DNA of 64,000 nucleotides from Bradyrhizobium sp. CB1717 (lineage in GTDB: Bacteria > Pseudomonadota > Alphaproteobacteria > Rhizobiales > Xanthobacteraceae). The position numbers and the translations under genes are program-made. The stretch covers positions 7,967,001-8,031,000 of the forward strand of contig NZ_CP121666.1 of NCBI RefSeq assembly GCF_029714325.1, written 5' to 3'. This document shows, one piece after another, positions 31,518 through 40,292 of the stretch. The stretch's first letter is position 1. Each line of letters opens with the position of its first letter. A model generated the notes under the pieces. It did no database searches. It worked only from the letters and a program-made list of their open reading frames with translations, and was not told the DNA's origin.

Positions 31518-31735
31518 GAGTAGAACAAGTCGTCGTCGAGAGCGGCCTGGAGATCGGCGATAATGGCCCTTATCTGCTTGCGCGAATACATCGGTGAAAG
31601 ATAATCAGTCTTGGGCAAAATGATGCGGACCCCCCTCGCCGTGAAGCCTACCGAGGTAAACGTCTCGAGCTTTCGTTTCTTCGCCATGCTGCTCTTTGCC
31701 ATGCTGCCTCTCAATTTCACAGGTTTCGGGAACAC
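31514..31735 (-). CDS. small hypothetical protein
   Basis: Up to 73 residues (three in-frame ATGs near the start; the MAKKRK start is equally possible). Contains MYSRKQIRAIIADLQAALDD, a likely helical segment, after a beta-like half (GFTARGVRIILPKTD). Fourth gene of an apparent five-gene minus-strand unit led by 32507-32710. No family recognised. Confidence 0.45.
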   Translation of the reverse strand: MFPKPVKLRGSMAKSSMAKKRKLETFTSVGFTARGVRIILPKTDYLSPMYSRKQIRAIIADLQAALDDDLFYS

Positions 31736-31824
31736 GTCGATAGTGTTTGCAGGCAGAACCGGCGTAAGCGAGTCAATTCCACATTCAACCGCCTCGGAAG
31801 CGTGGAAAACCCGAAATGGGGAAG

Positions 31825-32190
31825 CTAACTTTTCTTCGCGGCAACCAGTTTAACGAGACTGCCTTGCCGTGCGATCCTCAGTTGCGCACAGCGCCCGCGC
31901 GCTACCGCGCCGGGGATCAGAAGACGACGGCAGCAAGGTCGCCGCAGCCGTGCGCGCTCGATATCCGTCACCTGCCGCGTGGTCGGCTTGAACATCTTCG
32001 CGAGTTCGGGTCGGATAAATCTGAGAGCGTGGCGCATTTCGATCACCGCGTGCGGCAGTCTCAGTTCGCCCGACCTCGCCTTGGCGAAGACCGCGGCCGA
32101 TATTTCGTCTCTGGTCGGCGTTTGGGCCATTTCGTCGTATCGATCCGCCAAAGGTCGAAGCGTCTTCAACGCCGTTATGCCGTCTGCCAT
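31825..32190 (-). CDS. small hypothetical protein next to XRE regulator
   Basis: 121 residues starting 17 bases after the XRE gene, with GGAG upstream of the ATG. The first 70 residues look structured (MADGITALKTLRPLADRYDE, PHAVIEMRHALRFI, LAKMF); the tail is Arg/Cys-rich and less typical, so the end may be altered. Could be the partner of the regulator in a toxin-antitoxin-like or phage-control module, but there is no recognised toxin motif. Confidence 0.45.
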   Translation of the reverse strand: MADGITALKTLRPLADRYDEMAQTPTRDEISAAVFAKARSGELRLPHAVIEMRHALRFIRPELAKMFKPTTRQVTDIERARLRRPCCRRLLIPGAVARGRCAQLRIARQGSLVKLVAAKKS

Positions 32191-32207
32191 CTCGAAGACT
32201 CCGTCGC

Positions 32208-32510
32208 CTAGGTCTTCTCGATCAGCTTCTTCCGGACCATTCCCCCTTCCGCGAACGTAAACTCAAGCTCGAACCCCTGCTCGAACACCCATCGGATCTT
32301 CTCTAGCACAGCGCGGCGTCTGGCGTCCGGTTTCTCGGGAAGCGCGGCTTCGACGGCTACCACGGTCTTTCGCGTTATGCCTGCAAGCGAAGCCAGTCGC
32401 GCCTGATTGATGCCCGCAAGCTTGCGGGCACGCCTGATCATAGCCGGTGAAAGAAGCGGGCGTATCTCGCCTCGAGCCAAGTGCAGCCATCCGTCTGAGG
32501 TCCGCCTCAA
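32208..32510 (-). CDS. XRE-family helix-turn-helix regulator
   Basis: 100 residues with a Cro/CI-type helix-turn-helix at about 24-80: MIRRARKLAGINQARLASLA followed by GITRKTVVAVEAAL, then a helical extension and FELEFTFAEGG. The start overlaps the preceding small gene by four bases (ATGA). Likely represses its own small operon, typical of mobile-element regulators. DNA target unknown. Confidence 0.7.
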   Translation of the reverse strand: MRRTSDGWLHLARGEIRPLLSPAMIRRARKLAGINQARLASLAGITRKTVVAVEAALPEKPDARRRAVLEKIRWVFEQGFELEFTFAEGGMVRKKLIEKT

Positions 32511-32710
32511 TCCTTGAAGCGCTGACCGCCGGCTGTCCAGAGTTCAAGGATTCGTTTCCAAGGATTTCCTCGCACATGCGCCGGTGTTTGCATGGGAATA
32601 CCAAGTCTTAGATTCGCGTCAGATGGACGCGGGGCGATGACTTGCATTCCGGATCTGCGCGGGACCACGCGACGCTTGAATGCTGCTTTTCCGCCGACGC
32701 TGACCTGCAT
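32507..32710 (-). CDS. small hypothetical protein leading the XRE operon
   Basis: 67 residues, basic, with no recognised domain (MQVSVGGKAAFKRRVV, later NPWKRILELW). Supported mainly by the ATGA overlap with the XRE gene. Low-certainty start. Confidence 0.4.
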   Translation of the reverse strand: MQVSVGGKAAFKRRVVPRRSGMQVIAPRPSDANLRLGIPMQTPAHVRGNPWKRILELWTAGGQRFKD

Positions 32711-33521
32711 CCCGAACGTCTTCAGGTACCGACGCCGATAGCGGCGTTAGATCAAATGTCACCGACAACACAATTTTGCCATATTTTTTGATGAACACGA
32801 ATGCTCCAACTTCTCGGAGGCGACCCTGATGGAATGCAAAGCCGCCATCCTGCACCTCGTCGGACTCCGCTCGCGCGCGGTTGCGCCCGCAGTGCTCAAG
32901 CGCCACGACGACCTGCGTCTCGCTCAATTGCGCGGCAAGGGTCTCGCCCACCATCCCATCGATGGTTCGAAAACGGAGATGACGTCCGTGATCGTCGCCA
33001 TGGAAGCGATTCGGCGGCGGACGTGTTCCACCAGGATCTCGCGCAGCGAGAGCTTGGTGCGGATGAATGATTCCCGCGTGCTCCGGTCGGTGCCAACGGC
33101 GGGGGTCTTCTGATGTACGGTTCGCATTCCCGTAGTCCTTTCCTTTCGCCTTTTGATCATCGATTTTGTTCGGCCTTCGAATCCCCGCACGGCCCGTCGC
33201 GAGGCGAACGCCCACTCCCCCCAATTGGAGAGCGTCATTTGCGTCTGAGCGTCACGCTCTATGGCGCCCGACGCTCAGCCTCACGGACCGGCAAGAACTT
33301 CGCCCATTTGTTGGTTCTGGCTCGCTTGGCATTAGGCGCTCCTAGCCGTTCTCATATCCTCCGCATCGCCCCGGAAGTTCCGCGGCACGCACGTCCCGGA
33401 TGAGCCTGCTGTTCGCGCCCCGGTTGGTCCGCGCGCAGGCATAACGACACCCGAAATCTCTCAATGTCTGCCGCATCGGCGGCGAAGTGCGGCTTCCCGC
33501 GCGAGCGATGGAGTATTGCAA
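32711..33521. other. ambiguous region, possible frameshifted minus-strand gene
   Basis: A minus-strand start at 33127 (MRTVHQKTPAVGTDRSTRES) gives about 45 protein-like residues up to ATITDVISVFEPSMG; a plausible continuation (GETLAAQLSETQVVVALEHC) lies in another frame, so a frameshifted gene of about 120 residues is possible near 32780-33127. 33,240-33,520 holds nothing obvious and should contain the promoter of the rightward operon. Confidence 0.3.
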
Positions 33522-33968
33522 ATGAACAAGACCGTCTCCGCCGATGAACACGAAAGCTGGCCCGCTGTCTTGACGTATTGGCGGTCGCTGCCCGCCGAAA
33601 TGTTCGATCACCGCTTGCAGGATGAGGTCTCTTCCTGTGTTCGCAGCGTCATGACGACTATGGGCGACTTGAGGTCCGCCCTTGAGGGCGACGTAGCGAC
33701 GGCCTGCAGTCTGGCTCTCAAGACGACGATCCCCGCTCGCATCGGTCCACACGTCGACTTGGTTATGACGGCGCTCTTGAACTGCGCTTTTGTGAATCCG
33801 GCTGCCGCCCTCGTTCTCTCCAGCCGGCTGGAGCAGATGCCGTTGCCGTGGCGCAGTCGAACCCGTCTTTCGACATCTTGGAAGGTATATAACATCTATC
33901 TCGCCCGGCGCAGCTACGGGCGTCGTTCCATTCCCGTTGCCCTCCTCCGGCGCGACGACGAACGATGA
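33522..33968 (+). CDS. small alpha-helical protein, first gene of phosphoesterase/DUF2130 operon
   Basis: 148 residues from ATG 33522, ending four bases inside the next gene (ATGA). Predominantly helical: HRLQDEVSSCVRSVMTTMGD, LRSALEGDVATACSLAL, LVMTALLNCAFVNPAAALVL, then STSWKVYNIYLARR. The third gene of the operon (34570-35106) shows the same order of features (LR-ALxG, A-SL, L-MT-LL, A-V, TSW, basic tail), so the two appear to be distant paralogues flanking the phosphoesterase. No named family. Probably a partner or subunit of the downstream enzymes. Confidence 0.55.
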   Translation: MNKTVSADEHESWPAVLTYWRSLPAEMFDHRLQDEVSSCVRSVMTTMGDLRSALEGDVATACSLALKTTIPARIGPHVDLVMTALLNCAFVNPAAALVLSSRLEQMPLPWRSRTRLSTSWKVYNIYLARRSYGRRSIPVALLRRDDER

Positions 33969-34573
33969 AGCTGAAGCTTCAGATCTCATCCGATCTGCAT
34001 ATCGGCTATCCCGGCGCCCGCGGCTTCCCCCCGCTTGTTCCTGGCACCGATATTGTGCTGATCGCCGGCGACACCTGCGAGGGGCTGCAGCGCGCCATCA
34101 GGGAAATGCGCGCAGCCTATCCCCAAGTGGAAATCGTGACCTGCGCCGGCAATCATGAATTCTATCACGGTGCGTACTTCGAGCAGCTCGCCGAAGGACG
34201 CGCATGCGCCCGCGAGTTGGGTGTTCATTTCCTGGAGGATGGCCTGGCCTCCTTCGGACGCCTCCGGATCCTGGGTTGCCTAGAGGCGGAGCTCGCGCGC
34301 CATCACGCCGGTACAACGATCGTAATGACCCACACCGGGCCGACTCTAGACCACGTCGCGCCGTCCGACCGGTCGGAACTGATCTCGGCTGCGTACGCCT
34401 CACGCCTGGATGATTTGATTGATCGCTTTCAGCCCGACCACTGGATCTCGGGTCACGTTCACTACCCGGTAGATTTCGTTCGCGGCCGCACTCGGCTGAT
34501 CTCAAATCCTTGCGGATATGCGGGCGAGATCGCCGCCTTCGACCCGTCCTTCACCATTGAGGTCGAGGCATGA
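33965..34573 (+). CDS. calcineurin-like metallophosphoesterase
   Basis: 202 residues with the five metallophosphatase blocks in order: SDLHIGY, GDTCEG, GNHEFYHG, THTGPT and GHVHYP, then LISNPCGYAGE, the ending typical of the 'YpgQ/SSO-like' bacterial subgroup. Full-length relatives are about 240-280 residues; here the stretch between GNHE and THTGP is roughly 40 residues shorter, so the cap/insert is reduced. It overlaps both neighbours by four bases. Metal-dependent hydrolysis of a phosphodiester (nucleotide second messenger or nucleic acid) is likely; the substrate is unknown. Linked with a DUF2130 nuclease-like protein it may belong to a defence or DNA-processing module. Confidence 0.75.
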   Translation: MKLKLQISSDLHIGYPGARGFPPLVPGTDIVLIAGDTCEGLQRAIREMRAAYPQVEIVTCAGNHEFYHGAYFEQLAEGRACARELGVHFLEDGLASFGRLRILGCLEAELARHHAGTTIVMTHTGPTLDHVAPSDRSELISAAYASRLDDLIDRFQPDHWISGHVHYPVDFVRGRTRLISNPCGYAGEIAAFDPSFTIEVEA

Positions 34574-35106
34574 CGGACGACATCAGGCGCCCGATGAGTG
34601 GCTCGAATCCCTCCGCGCGGCACTCAGTCCATCGGTCAGGTTCCGATGCGGTCGCAAGGCCGAGCGCAGACCCGCTCCACTGGTGGCGGACGCGAGCAGC
34701 GGACGACTTCGACGATCTGGATCTTCGCGTCTTGGTGGTGCTGCTGAACCGGTTTGCATTGGTGAGGCATGGCTTGAGGGATGCCCTATCCGGCTCCTCG
34801 TTGGAGGCGATCAGTCTTCTTGCTCGACGTCCTTCCCTGGCTGGAGATCGCGATCTGCTTATGACTTGTCTTTTGAGAAGCGCTCTCGTTGGCGCGACGG
34901 AAGCGCGGCATTTTCTCATTCAGACCCTTCGACGGGACGGGCAGCATGCCCTTGCCACATCCTGGCGGCTCGCACGACAGGACCTTCTCCGCCTCATCTT
35001 GCGCAGGAAGAAGCGGGCGGTCCGACAGCACATCCCGCGCCGCGCTTTCACGAAGCGGAGATGTCGAGAACGACGTCAAAAAACTCCGTCACCACGCTCC
35101 GACTGA
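34570..35106 (+). CDS. alpha-helical protein, third gene of phosphoesterase/DUF2130 operon
   Basis: 178 residues, start overlapping the phosphoesterase stop (ATGA). First about 45 residues polar and likely disordered; then DFDDLDLRVLVVLLNRFALV, HGLRDALSGSSLEAISLL, DLLMTCLLRSALVGATEA, LATSWRLARQDLLRLILRRKKR and a strongly basic tail. The helical part follows the same pattern as the first gene of the operon. The basic tail would suit nucleic-acid or membrane contact. No known family. Confidence 0.55.
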   Translation: MTDDIRRPMSGSNPSARHSVHRSGSDAVARPSADPLHWWRTRAADDFDDLDLRVLVVLLNRFALVRHGLRDALSGSSLEAISLLARRPSLAGDRDLLMTCLLRSALVGATEARHFLIQTLRRDGQHALATSWRLARQDLLRLILRRKKRAVRQHIPRRAFTKRRCRERRQKTPSPRSD

Positions 35107-35158
35107 CCGCATAGCTTCACCCTTCTAACGACGACTTCAACTAACGCAGGAAATCCCG

Positions 35159-36478
35159 ATGAACCTCAAGGCTACAACTCCCGTCCCACACGAGCCGGTC
35201 CTTCACTGCCCCAATTGTAATCATCCTATCCGGTTGACGGAGTCGCTGGCTGCGCCGCTGATAGAAGAAACCCGCACGAGGTTCCAGAAGCAGCTCGCAG
35301 AGAAGGACACCGAAGTCGCTCAGAAGCTCGATCTGCTCCGGCGTGAACGCGACGACCTGGCCAAGGCTCGCGAAGCGATCGATGACCAGGTCCGACATCG
35401 GCTGGAGAGCGAACGAGCGGTAATCGTCTCTGCCGAAGCGAAGAAGGCGCGTGAAGCGGTTGCGGCGCAGCTGAAGTCCAAAGAGGAAGAAGCTGCCGGA
35501 CTTCGCCACGCGCTCGAGATCAACGACGCCAAGGTCGCCGAGGCGCAGCGGGATCATGCCGAGCTTCTCCGCAAAGGGCGCGAGCTCGACGAATCTAAGC
35601 GAGAGCTCGAGCTGACGATCGAACGGCGCGTGCAGGCCTCCGTCGACGATATCCGGGCGAAGGCCAAGCAGGAGGCCGACGAATCCGTTCGCCTGCGCCT
35701 CCTCGAACGGGAGCAGACCATCGGCTCGATGGCGCGGACAATCGAAGGTCTCAAGCGCAGGGCCGAGCAAGGATCCCAGCAATCGCAGGGAGAGGCCCTG
35801 GAGCTGGATCTGCAGGACCTTCTGGCCACACGTTTTCCGTCGGATTTGATCGAGGCGATCGGCAAAGGTGAGCTGGGGGCAGATATCCTGCAGCAGGTCA
35901 ATGGTGCTATCGGACAGCGAGCGGGCACCATCATCTGGGAATCGAAACGCACTAAGATCTGGAGCGACGGTTGGTTGGCGAAATTGCGGGAAGATCAGCG
36001 TCGCTCGGGCGCGGATGTCGCCTTGATCGTTTCCCAAGCTCTTCCGAAACATGTCGAGCACTTCGATTTCATCGACGGCGTATGGGTAACGCATCCGCGC
36101 TGCGCGCTGCCGGTGGCGATCGCCTTGAGGCAGTCCGTGCTCGACGTGAACGGTTCACGCTTGGTGCAGCAGGGCCAAAAGACCAAAGTCGAGCAGATCT
36201 ATCAATACCTGACGGGCATCCGGTTTCGGCAGCGCGTGGAAGCCGTGGTGGAGAAGTTCAACGATATGCGCGACGACCTGGACAAGGAGCGCAAGTTCGT
36301 GAGCAGGCAATGGGCGAAGCGCGAGACGCAGATCATCGCCGTCATCGAGTCGACCGTGGGCATGGTGGGCGATCTTCAGGCGATCGCCGGTAGGGCCATG
36401 CCTAAGATCCCCTTGCTCGACTTGCCGGAACTCGCGGCTCGCGATGATACCTCCGCAATTCCGGAAGCTGACATTTAG
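35159..36478 (+). CDS. DUF2130 protein, PD-(D/E)XK nuclease-like
   Basis: 439 residues. A short zinc-knuckle-like start (HCPNCNHPI, Cys17 and Cys20), a long coiled coil (about 30-205), then the DUF2130 core: GEALELDLQDLLATRFPSD, GKGELGADIL and IIWESKRTKIWSDGWLAKL. The arrangement of an N-terminal acidic helix, Asp242 and Glu261-Ser-Lys263 has the form of a PD-(D/E)XK nuclease site; this reading is mine from the motif. The C-terminal part is again helical. The layout (coiled coil followed by nuclease core) recalls RmuC. It lies 52 bases after the helical protein, on the same strand, closing a four-gene operon. DNA-binding role is likely; activity unproven. Confidence 0.75.
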   Translation: MNLKATTPVPHEPVLHCPNCNHPIRLTESLAAPLIEETRTRFQKQLAEKDTEVAQKLDLLRRERDDLAKAREAIDDQVRHRLESERAVIVSAEAKKAREAVAAQLKSKEEEAAGLRHALEINDAKVAEAQRDHAELLRKGRELDESKRELELTIERRVQASVDDIRAKAKQEADESVRLRLLEREQTIGSMARTIEGLKRRAEQGSQQSQGEALELDLQDLLATRFPSDLIEAIGKGELGADILQQVNGAIGQRAGTIIWESKRTKIWSDGWLAKLREDQRRSGADVALIVSQALPKHVEHFDFIDGVWVTHPRCALPVAIALRQSVLDVNGSRLVQQGQKTKVEQIYQYLTGIRFRQRVEAVVEKFNDMRDDLDKERKFVSRQWAKRETQIIAVIESTVGMVGDLQAIAGRAMPKIPLLDLPELAARDDTSAIPEADI

Positions 36479-36538
36479 CGATGGACACACGGGCGTCGCG
36501 CTGTAGCTCGGACTCCTACCATCATTAAGGTCGTACAC

Positions 36539-36745
36539 ATGGCCAGTTCGAAACGCCCCCAATCGCCGGATAATGTCGTCGACATGGTGCCAAAGCGCCT
36601 CGTCGACCAACGCACGCCGCGGCGGGGCACAGTCCTGATCGACGGCATCTACAACCGCGAACTCGGGCCGGTTCGAGACAACGGCGGAAGGGTCGTACTC
36701 AGAGCCAGAGGAAGACGCACTGCTACCGGGCGCGCTGCGAAATAA
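36539..36745 (+). CDS. small basic hypothetical protein
   Basis: 68 residues, 60 bases downstream of the DUF2130 gene on the same strand. Contains VDMVPKRLVDQRTPRRGTVL and an Arg-rich tail. Not recognised; may be the last cargo gene before the repeat-delimited blocks. Confidence 0.4.
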   Translation: MASSKRPQSPDNVVDMVPKRLVDQRTPRRGTVLIDGIYNRELGPVRDNGGRVVLRARGRRTATGRAAK

Positions 36746-36960
36746 CTGGAAAAAAAGGTCGCATAAGTCCTTCGGCTTGCAAATGTCTCGGCACAAATGC
36801 AGCGGGACATGGCGGAGAGAGTGGGAGAAGTTTCCCGAAATCCTATCCTTAGCGATATCAGAGCCTTAGCGAGCGGCCTCGGCCGACTTGCACGCTTATT
36901 GTACCACTTGACTGTATCAGGTCCAGAAGTAGGAGTTCCGGTGAGCAATGAGCGCCAAGC

Positions 36961-37260
36961 TCCGGCCCCCCGAAAACCGTCTTCAAAAGTTCCACCAAAC
37001 TCGAGCGCCAAAGCAGCGGGTTTTCGCCGCCAGCTCGTATCGACTTCCAAATTCATCAACGATTTGCAGCCACCCGGCTCGGCTGCGCCACGGGAGAAAT
37101 CCGGTCCCGCTTGGGATAAGGAGCCCTCAACAGCGCCTACACCGAGGCGAATTCGTTCTGAGCGCCTTAGTTTCAGAAGCCATGAATGGTTGGAAGGCCA
37201 AAAAAAGCGCGAACTGGCGGGCCGTAGCTTCGACTGACAGAGATATGCAATGCAGCATCT
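36961..37260 (+). repeat. diverged 270-300 bp repeat, copy A
   Basis: Aligns over about 270 bases with copy B at 41581-41850: shared blocks include CCACCAAA-TCG, CCAAATTCATCA, CTGCGCCACG-GAGAA, AGCCCTCAACA, CTACACCGAGGCGA and ACTGGCGGGC. The copies are visibly diverged (roughly two thirds identical by eye) and have no shared intact frame. Its right end is about 65 bases from the stop of the minus-strand gene block 37325-41282. Confidence 0.6.
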
Positions 37261-37324
37261 GCCGCCACACATCAGTGTCTCTCGGCGACTACACCGCAAG
37301 TGCCAATTTTGAAGCCGGATGGTG

Positions 37325-37948
37325 CTACAGCTTGGTCCGAGGACAGAATTTGCGCAGTGCCTGTAAGGCGCTCGTCTTCTGCTGACACACCTTCTTGCAC
37401 AGACCGTCGAACACACCCTCTTCGACCGTGTTCAGGCCGTAGGGAAGATGATGCCGCTGCGCGATCGCGAGGAGGCTGTTGTGGCCCCAGCGCAGCCCGG
37501 GGTACATGACGTCAGCAGGGTAGCACTTGACGTCATTAATCGGATCCTCTGTGGCGCAGTAGCGAAAATACTCCGCCATCACGGCGCATTCGTCTTTGTT
37601 AAATCGAAAATTTTGCTTGAACAACTGGCAGGAAAAACCGATGTCGGTTTCTTCCGGGGTGACTGTCGCCTCGCAGTCGGCTACCTGGCGATTACCCCTG
37701 GGCAGTACCACGAGTGCGCGGCCCGTAAACTTGAATTTGGTGTTCGCCGTACATTCAACGTCTTTAAAATTGCAGGCCCAGATCATCTCTACGGCCGTCA
37801 CTTTCATGTGCTTGCTCTCGAAGTGCTTACGAATGTCGATCTCGGCCTTGTAGCCAAGCGTCTGCAGCTTGATGGCCTCGGCGTCAGGAATTTGCTGAGC
37901 GGCGGCCGGACTGATCAGCAGCCCCAGGATCAAAGCAATGCGGTACAT
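37325..37948 (-). CDS. exported Cys-containing hypothetical protein
   Basis: 207 residues from ATG 37948, where a signal peptide begins (MYRIALILGLLISPAAAQQ, cleavage likely after AAA or AAQ); the frame is open upstream but gives no sensible N-terminus. The mature protein has about ten Cys (CNFKDVEC, CEATV, CQLF, DECAVM, RYC, KCYP, LCKKVC, FC), suggesting disulfides in the periplasm. Family unknown. Last gene of the first repeat-bounded block. Confidence 0.65.
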   Translation of the reverse strand: MYRIALILGLLISPAAAQQIPDAEAIKLQTLGYKAEIDIRKHFESKHMKVTAVEMIWACNFKDVECTANTKFKFTGRALVVLPRGNRQVADCEATVTPEETDIGFSCQLFKQNFRFNKDECAVMAEYFRYCATEDPINDVKCYPADVMYPGLRWGHNSLLAIAQRHHLPYGLNTVEEGVFDGLCKKVCQQKTSALQALRKFCPRTKL

Positions 37949-38074
37949 GGCAAAGCCCGTAAATGAAAAATGATCGGGAGACGGTAGGCCTAAGACGTCC
38001 TGAGTAAAGAGCCCAGGGACGCTGAAACACTCAGTGAATATCAGCCTATTTCGCTTTGTTCGTGGGCCCATCAG

Positions 38075-38953
38075 TTACAATTGACGAAAACCGTGCTCGC
38101 CGGTCTTTAGATCATGAGTGTATACGGCTTTCGGTGCATCTAAGGCCAAGTGGTAGAAGTGAATACGAAAAGCCAGTCTTCCGAACAATCGCACCTGTAC
38201 CATTGCATGGGGATTGTTTCCTTCGAAGCACAGCCCGTGAAATGGTGCATAGGTTGGGGCTAACAAACGCTCGACGCTAAAGGCGGCTGTATCGCCACTC
38301 CCTTTCAACACACCCCTAATTTCATTTAGGTGTGCAGTGTCATTGCAAATCGCCGTTCCTGATAGGAGAGCAAGAAACTCGAACGCGATCTTAACCAGCA
38401 CGAGCTCGTTCACTGAGCCACCACCTAAATCTGGCTCGGCTTTGTCCGTCGCCCAATTTATGATGATAAGGCCGGGCAATAGCTCGACCTTCGTCTGCTC
38501 GGGTATGCTCGTTAGGCGCGCTGACGCGGCCCGTACAATTTCGATGTCGTATCCACGCCTCGCCGCTATTCGCTCAATGTGACCAACAGCGTCCTTAGTT
38601 GGCACCATTAGGGACCCATCAACATGCTGAAAGGTCTTCGGCATCAATTCTCCCGCGCGGTACGTCGCGCGGGCGCGGATCGGACCACTCTGAGCAATCC
38701 ATTCTTGTCCCTCCTCAATTAGCTGATAGGTCGCGGCAGGGAGTTCGCCCCTCAGATTTGCGACTGCTAAACGGATTGCGGGATCAGCCTTTGCCCTTGC
38801 CTCAAAGGTCGATCCAAAGACACTATTGCAGGGTTTGCAGACAAAATCGCACGTTAGATCGCCAGCGAGGGAACTCGGGATCACGTGCTCTTCCGATAGA
38901 AGTCCAGGTTGGAGGCAAATAATGCACTGTTTTCCGAACCAAGGTAGTTTCAT
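38075..38953 (-). CDS. HNH endonuclease domain protein
   Basis: 292 residues. N-terminal HNH_5-like zinc motif: CIICLQPGLLSEEHVIP (Cys-x2-Cys, then EHVIP) followed by CKPCNSVFGSTFEARA (second Cys-x2-Cys with Asn and the FE-R motif). The remaining about 220 residues are unassigned and probably recognise the target. Such proteins are frequent in defence islands as restriction-like nucleases. It precedes the exported protein by about 125 bases on the same strand. Enzymatic activity is inferred from the motif only. Confidence 0.7.
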   Translation of the reverse strand: MKLPWFGKQCIICLQPGLLSEEHVIPSSLAGDLTCDFVCKPCNSVFGSTFEARAKADPAIRLAVANLRGELPAATYQLIEEGQEWIAQSGPIRARATYRAGELMPKTFQHVDGSLMVPTKDAVGHIERIAARRGYDIEIVRAASARLTSIPEQTKVELLPGLIIINWATDKAEPDLGGGSVNELVLVKIAFEFLALLSGTAICNDTAHLNEIRGVLKGSGDTAAFSVERLLAPTYAPFHGLCFEGNNPHAMVQVRLFGRLAFRIHFYHLALDAPKAVYTHDLKTGEHGFRQL

Positions 38954-39228
38954 GTGCGAACACTGCTGGCAACTGATCGGCGCTGAATTTTTAGCAAGAT
39001 AGGATGACCGACAGGGATTTCGAAACTTTTTAGCAATTTCCCCGCGAGAGCGTGGGTCTTCGCCGCATTCCAGGTGATCTCACCCAGGGCGCCCAGTTCG
39101 TGCTGAGCCGTAGGTTTGCGATGGCGAAATATGCTCAGAACGGCCGCTTATGTTGGGGCGGGTAACCGCGTGAGCGCACAAAGGCATTGAACGTCCCGGC
39201 GACCCGTCTAGCCATAGGGCGGCGCCAA

Positions 39229-39729
39229 TTAACCGCTGAGCCGATTGTAAAGCGCTTCTAACAATTCGCGCTCCTTTTTCCCGTGTCGCCACGCGATCCG
39301 GGTTGATGAAAACAACGATCCGTCGTGGTTTTCGATTTCTATGTACTTCGGAATGATTGCCTTGTTCTCGCCTCTTGCACACAGGACCGTTCTGTCGTGC
39401 GCGAACCAATATTCGATGAACTCATTTTGAGGCATTGGTTCGCTGCGGCCTAACAATTCCCTTACAGTCTCGATGCGGGGCCTCAAGTGTGCTCGTGTCA
39501 GACCCTGCCTCGCTTCATATCGATAATTCAGCTCGTGGAACTTCCTTAACGCGGCTTCTGTGACGCCTACGACGTGCCATGCGAACGGCTTCGCGGACAT
39601 GATTGAGGTCAATATTCGAGTGCAATGACTAACAGTCCAAATATGGGGCGCCTCAGTATGCGCCGCGTGGACGGCGCGGTACAGCGCGTGATAGGTGTGT
39701 GCGCCTTCGATAGTTGATACTTGAGACAC
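39229..39729 (-). CDS. hypothetical protein, partner of HEPN-like gene
   Basis: 166 residues; starts 16 bases after the stop of 39746-40171, so the two form an operon. Contains YHALYRAVHAAHTEAPHIW, a Trp/His-rich central part and a helical C-terminus (KKERELLEALYNRL). No known domain. As a co-transcribed neighbour of a HEPN-like protein it is a candidate neutralising or targeting partner, but that is inference from position. Confidence 0.5.
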   Translation of the reverse strand: MSQVSTIEGAHTYHALYRAVHAAHTEAPHIWTVSHCTRILTSIMSAKPFAWHVVGVTEAALRKFHELNYRYEARQGLTRAHLRPRIETVRELLGRSEPMPQNEFIEYWFAHDRTVLCARGENKAIIPKYIEIENHDGSLFSSTRIAWRHGKKERELLEALYNRLSG

Positions 39730-39745
39730 AACTACCTCCTCTCGG

Positions 39746-40171
39746 TTAAATCTCCTCCACGTGCTTCATCAGCCAAGCCCTGAACGCCTCCATTTTCGGC
39801 GTCCAGACTTCCAATTTTGATGCAGCCCTTGCGATCATGAATGCGGCAGGCGCGCATTCGATTTCCATTTGCGTATCACCACCATGTTTGAGCCAATCGC
39901 GCTCCCGGTTCAGCAGCGCAATCCATTCCTTTCTTTCTGGAAACCGCTCTTGGGCGCGCGGGTTCTCTCGAAGCCACGAGAACATGTGAAGTCCGTCTCG
40001 GCTGATCATTCCCTCGGCTGCCCCGGCGAGCGTCAGGGCTACATCGAATGCACCAAGCCCAAACGCGTCTATCGCGGCCTCCACCTGTCTCGTAGCGGCC
40101 TGTGGTGCGCTCAGGTGTAGGGATGGAGCAGGCAATAGCGGGCCCTTCCAACCTGACTGATCGGATGTCAT
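39746..40171 (-). CDS. HEPN-like small helical protein
   Basis: 141 residues, almost all helical. It carries RDWLKH within LLNRERDWLKHGG, which fits the R-x4-H motif with a polar residue after Arg that marks HEPN ribonucleases; AGAAEGM and a C-terminal helix are also in keeping. If right, it would be an RNase toxin or effector of a defence or toxin-antitoxin pair with 39229-39729. The N-terminus is uncertain: an alternative minus-strand frame starting at 40259 is also protein-like over the first 30 residues, so a frameshift near 40170 cannot be excluded. Confidence 0.45.
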   Translation of the reverse strand: MTSDQSGWKGPLLPAPSLHLSAPQAATRQVEAAIDAFGLGAFDVALTLAGAAEGMISRDGLHMFSWLRENPRAQERFPERKEWIALLNRERDWLKHGGDTQMEIECAPAAFMIARAASKLEVWTPKMEAFRAWLMKHVEEI

Positions 40172-40292
40172 CGGCGGAGACTATTATCCTGTTTTCGAGC
40201 CCGGCGCGTAGCGACCAAAGATCGTCGCCAAGCGACGGGCGGTCTGCCAATGGCGTCATGGTTCAAAGCACCCACCTCAAACATCATTAGCC

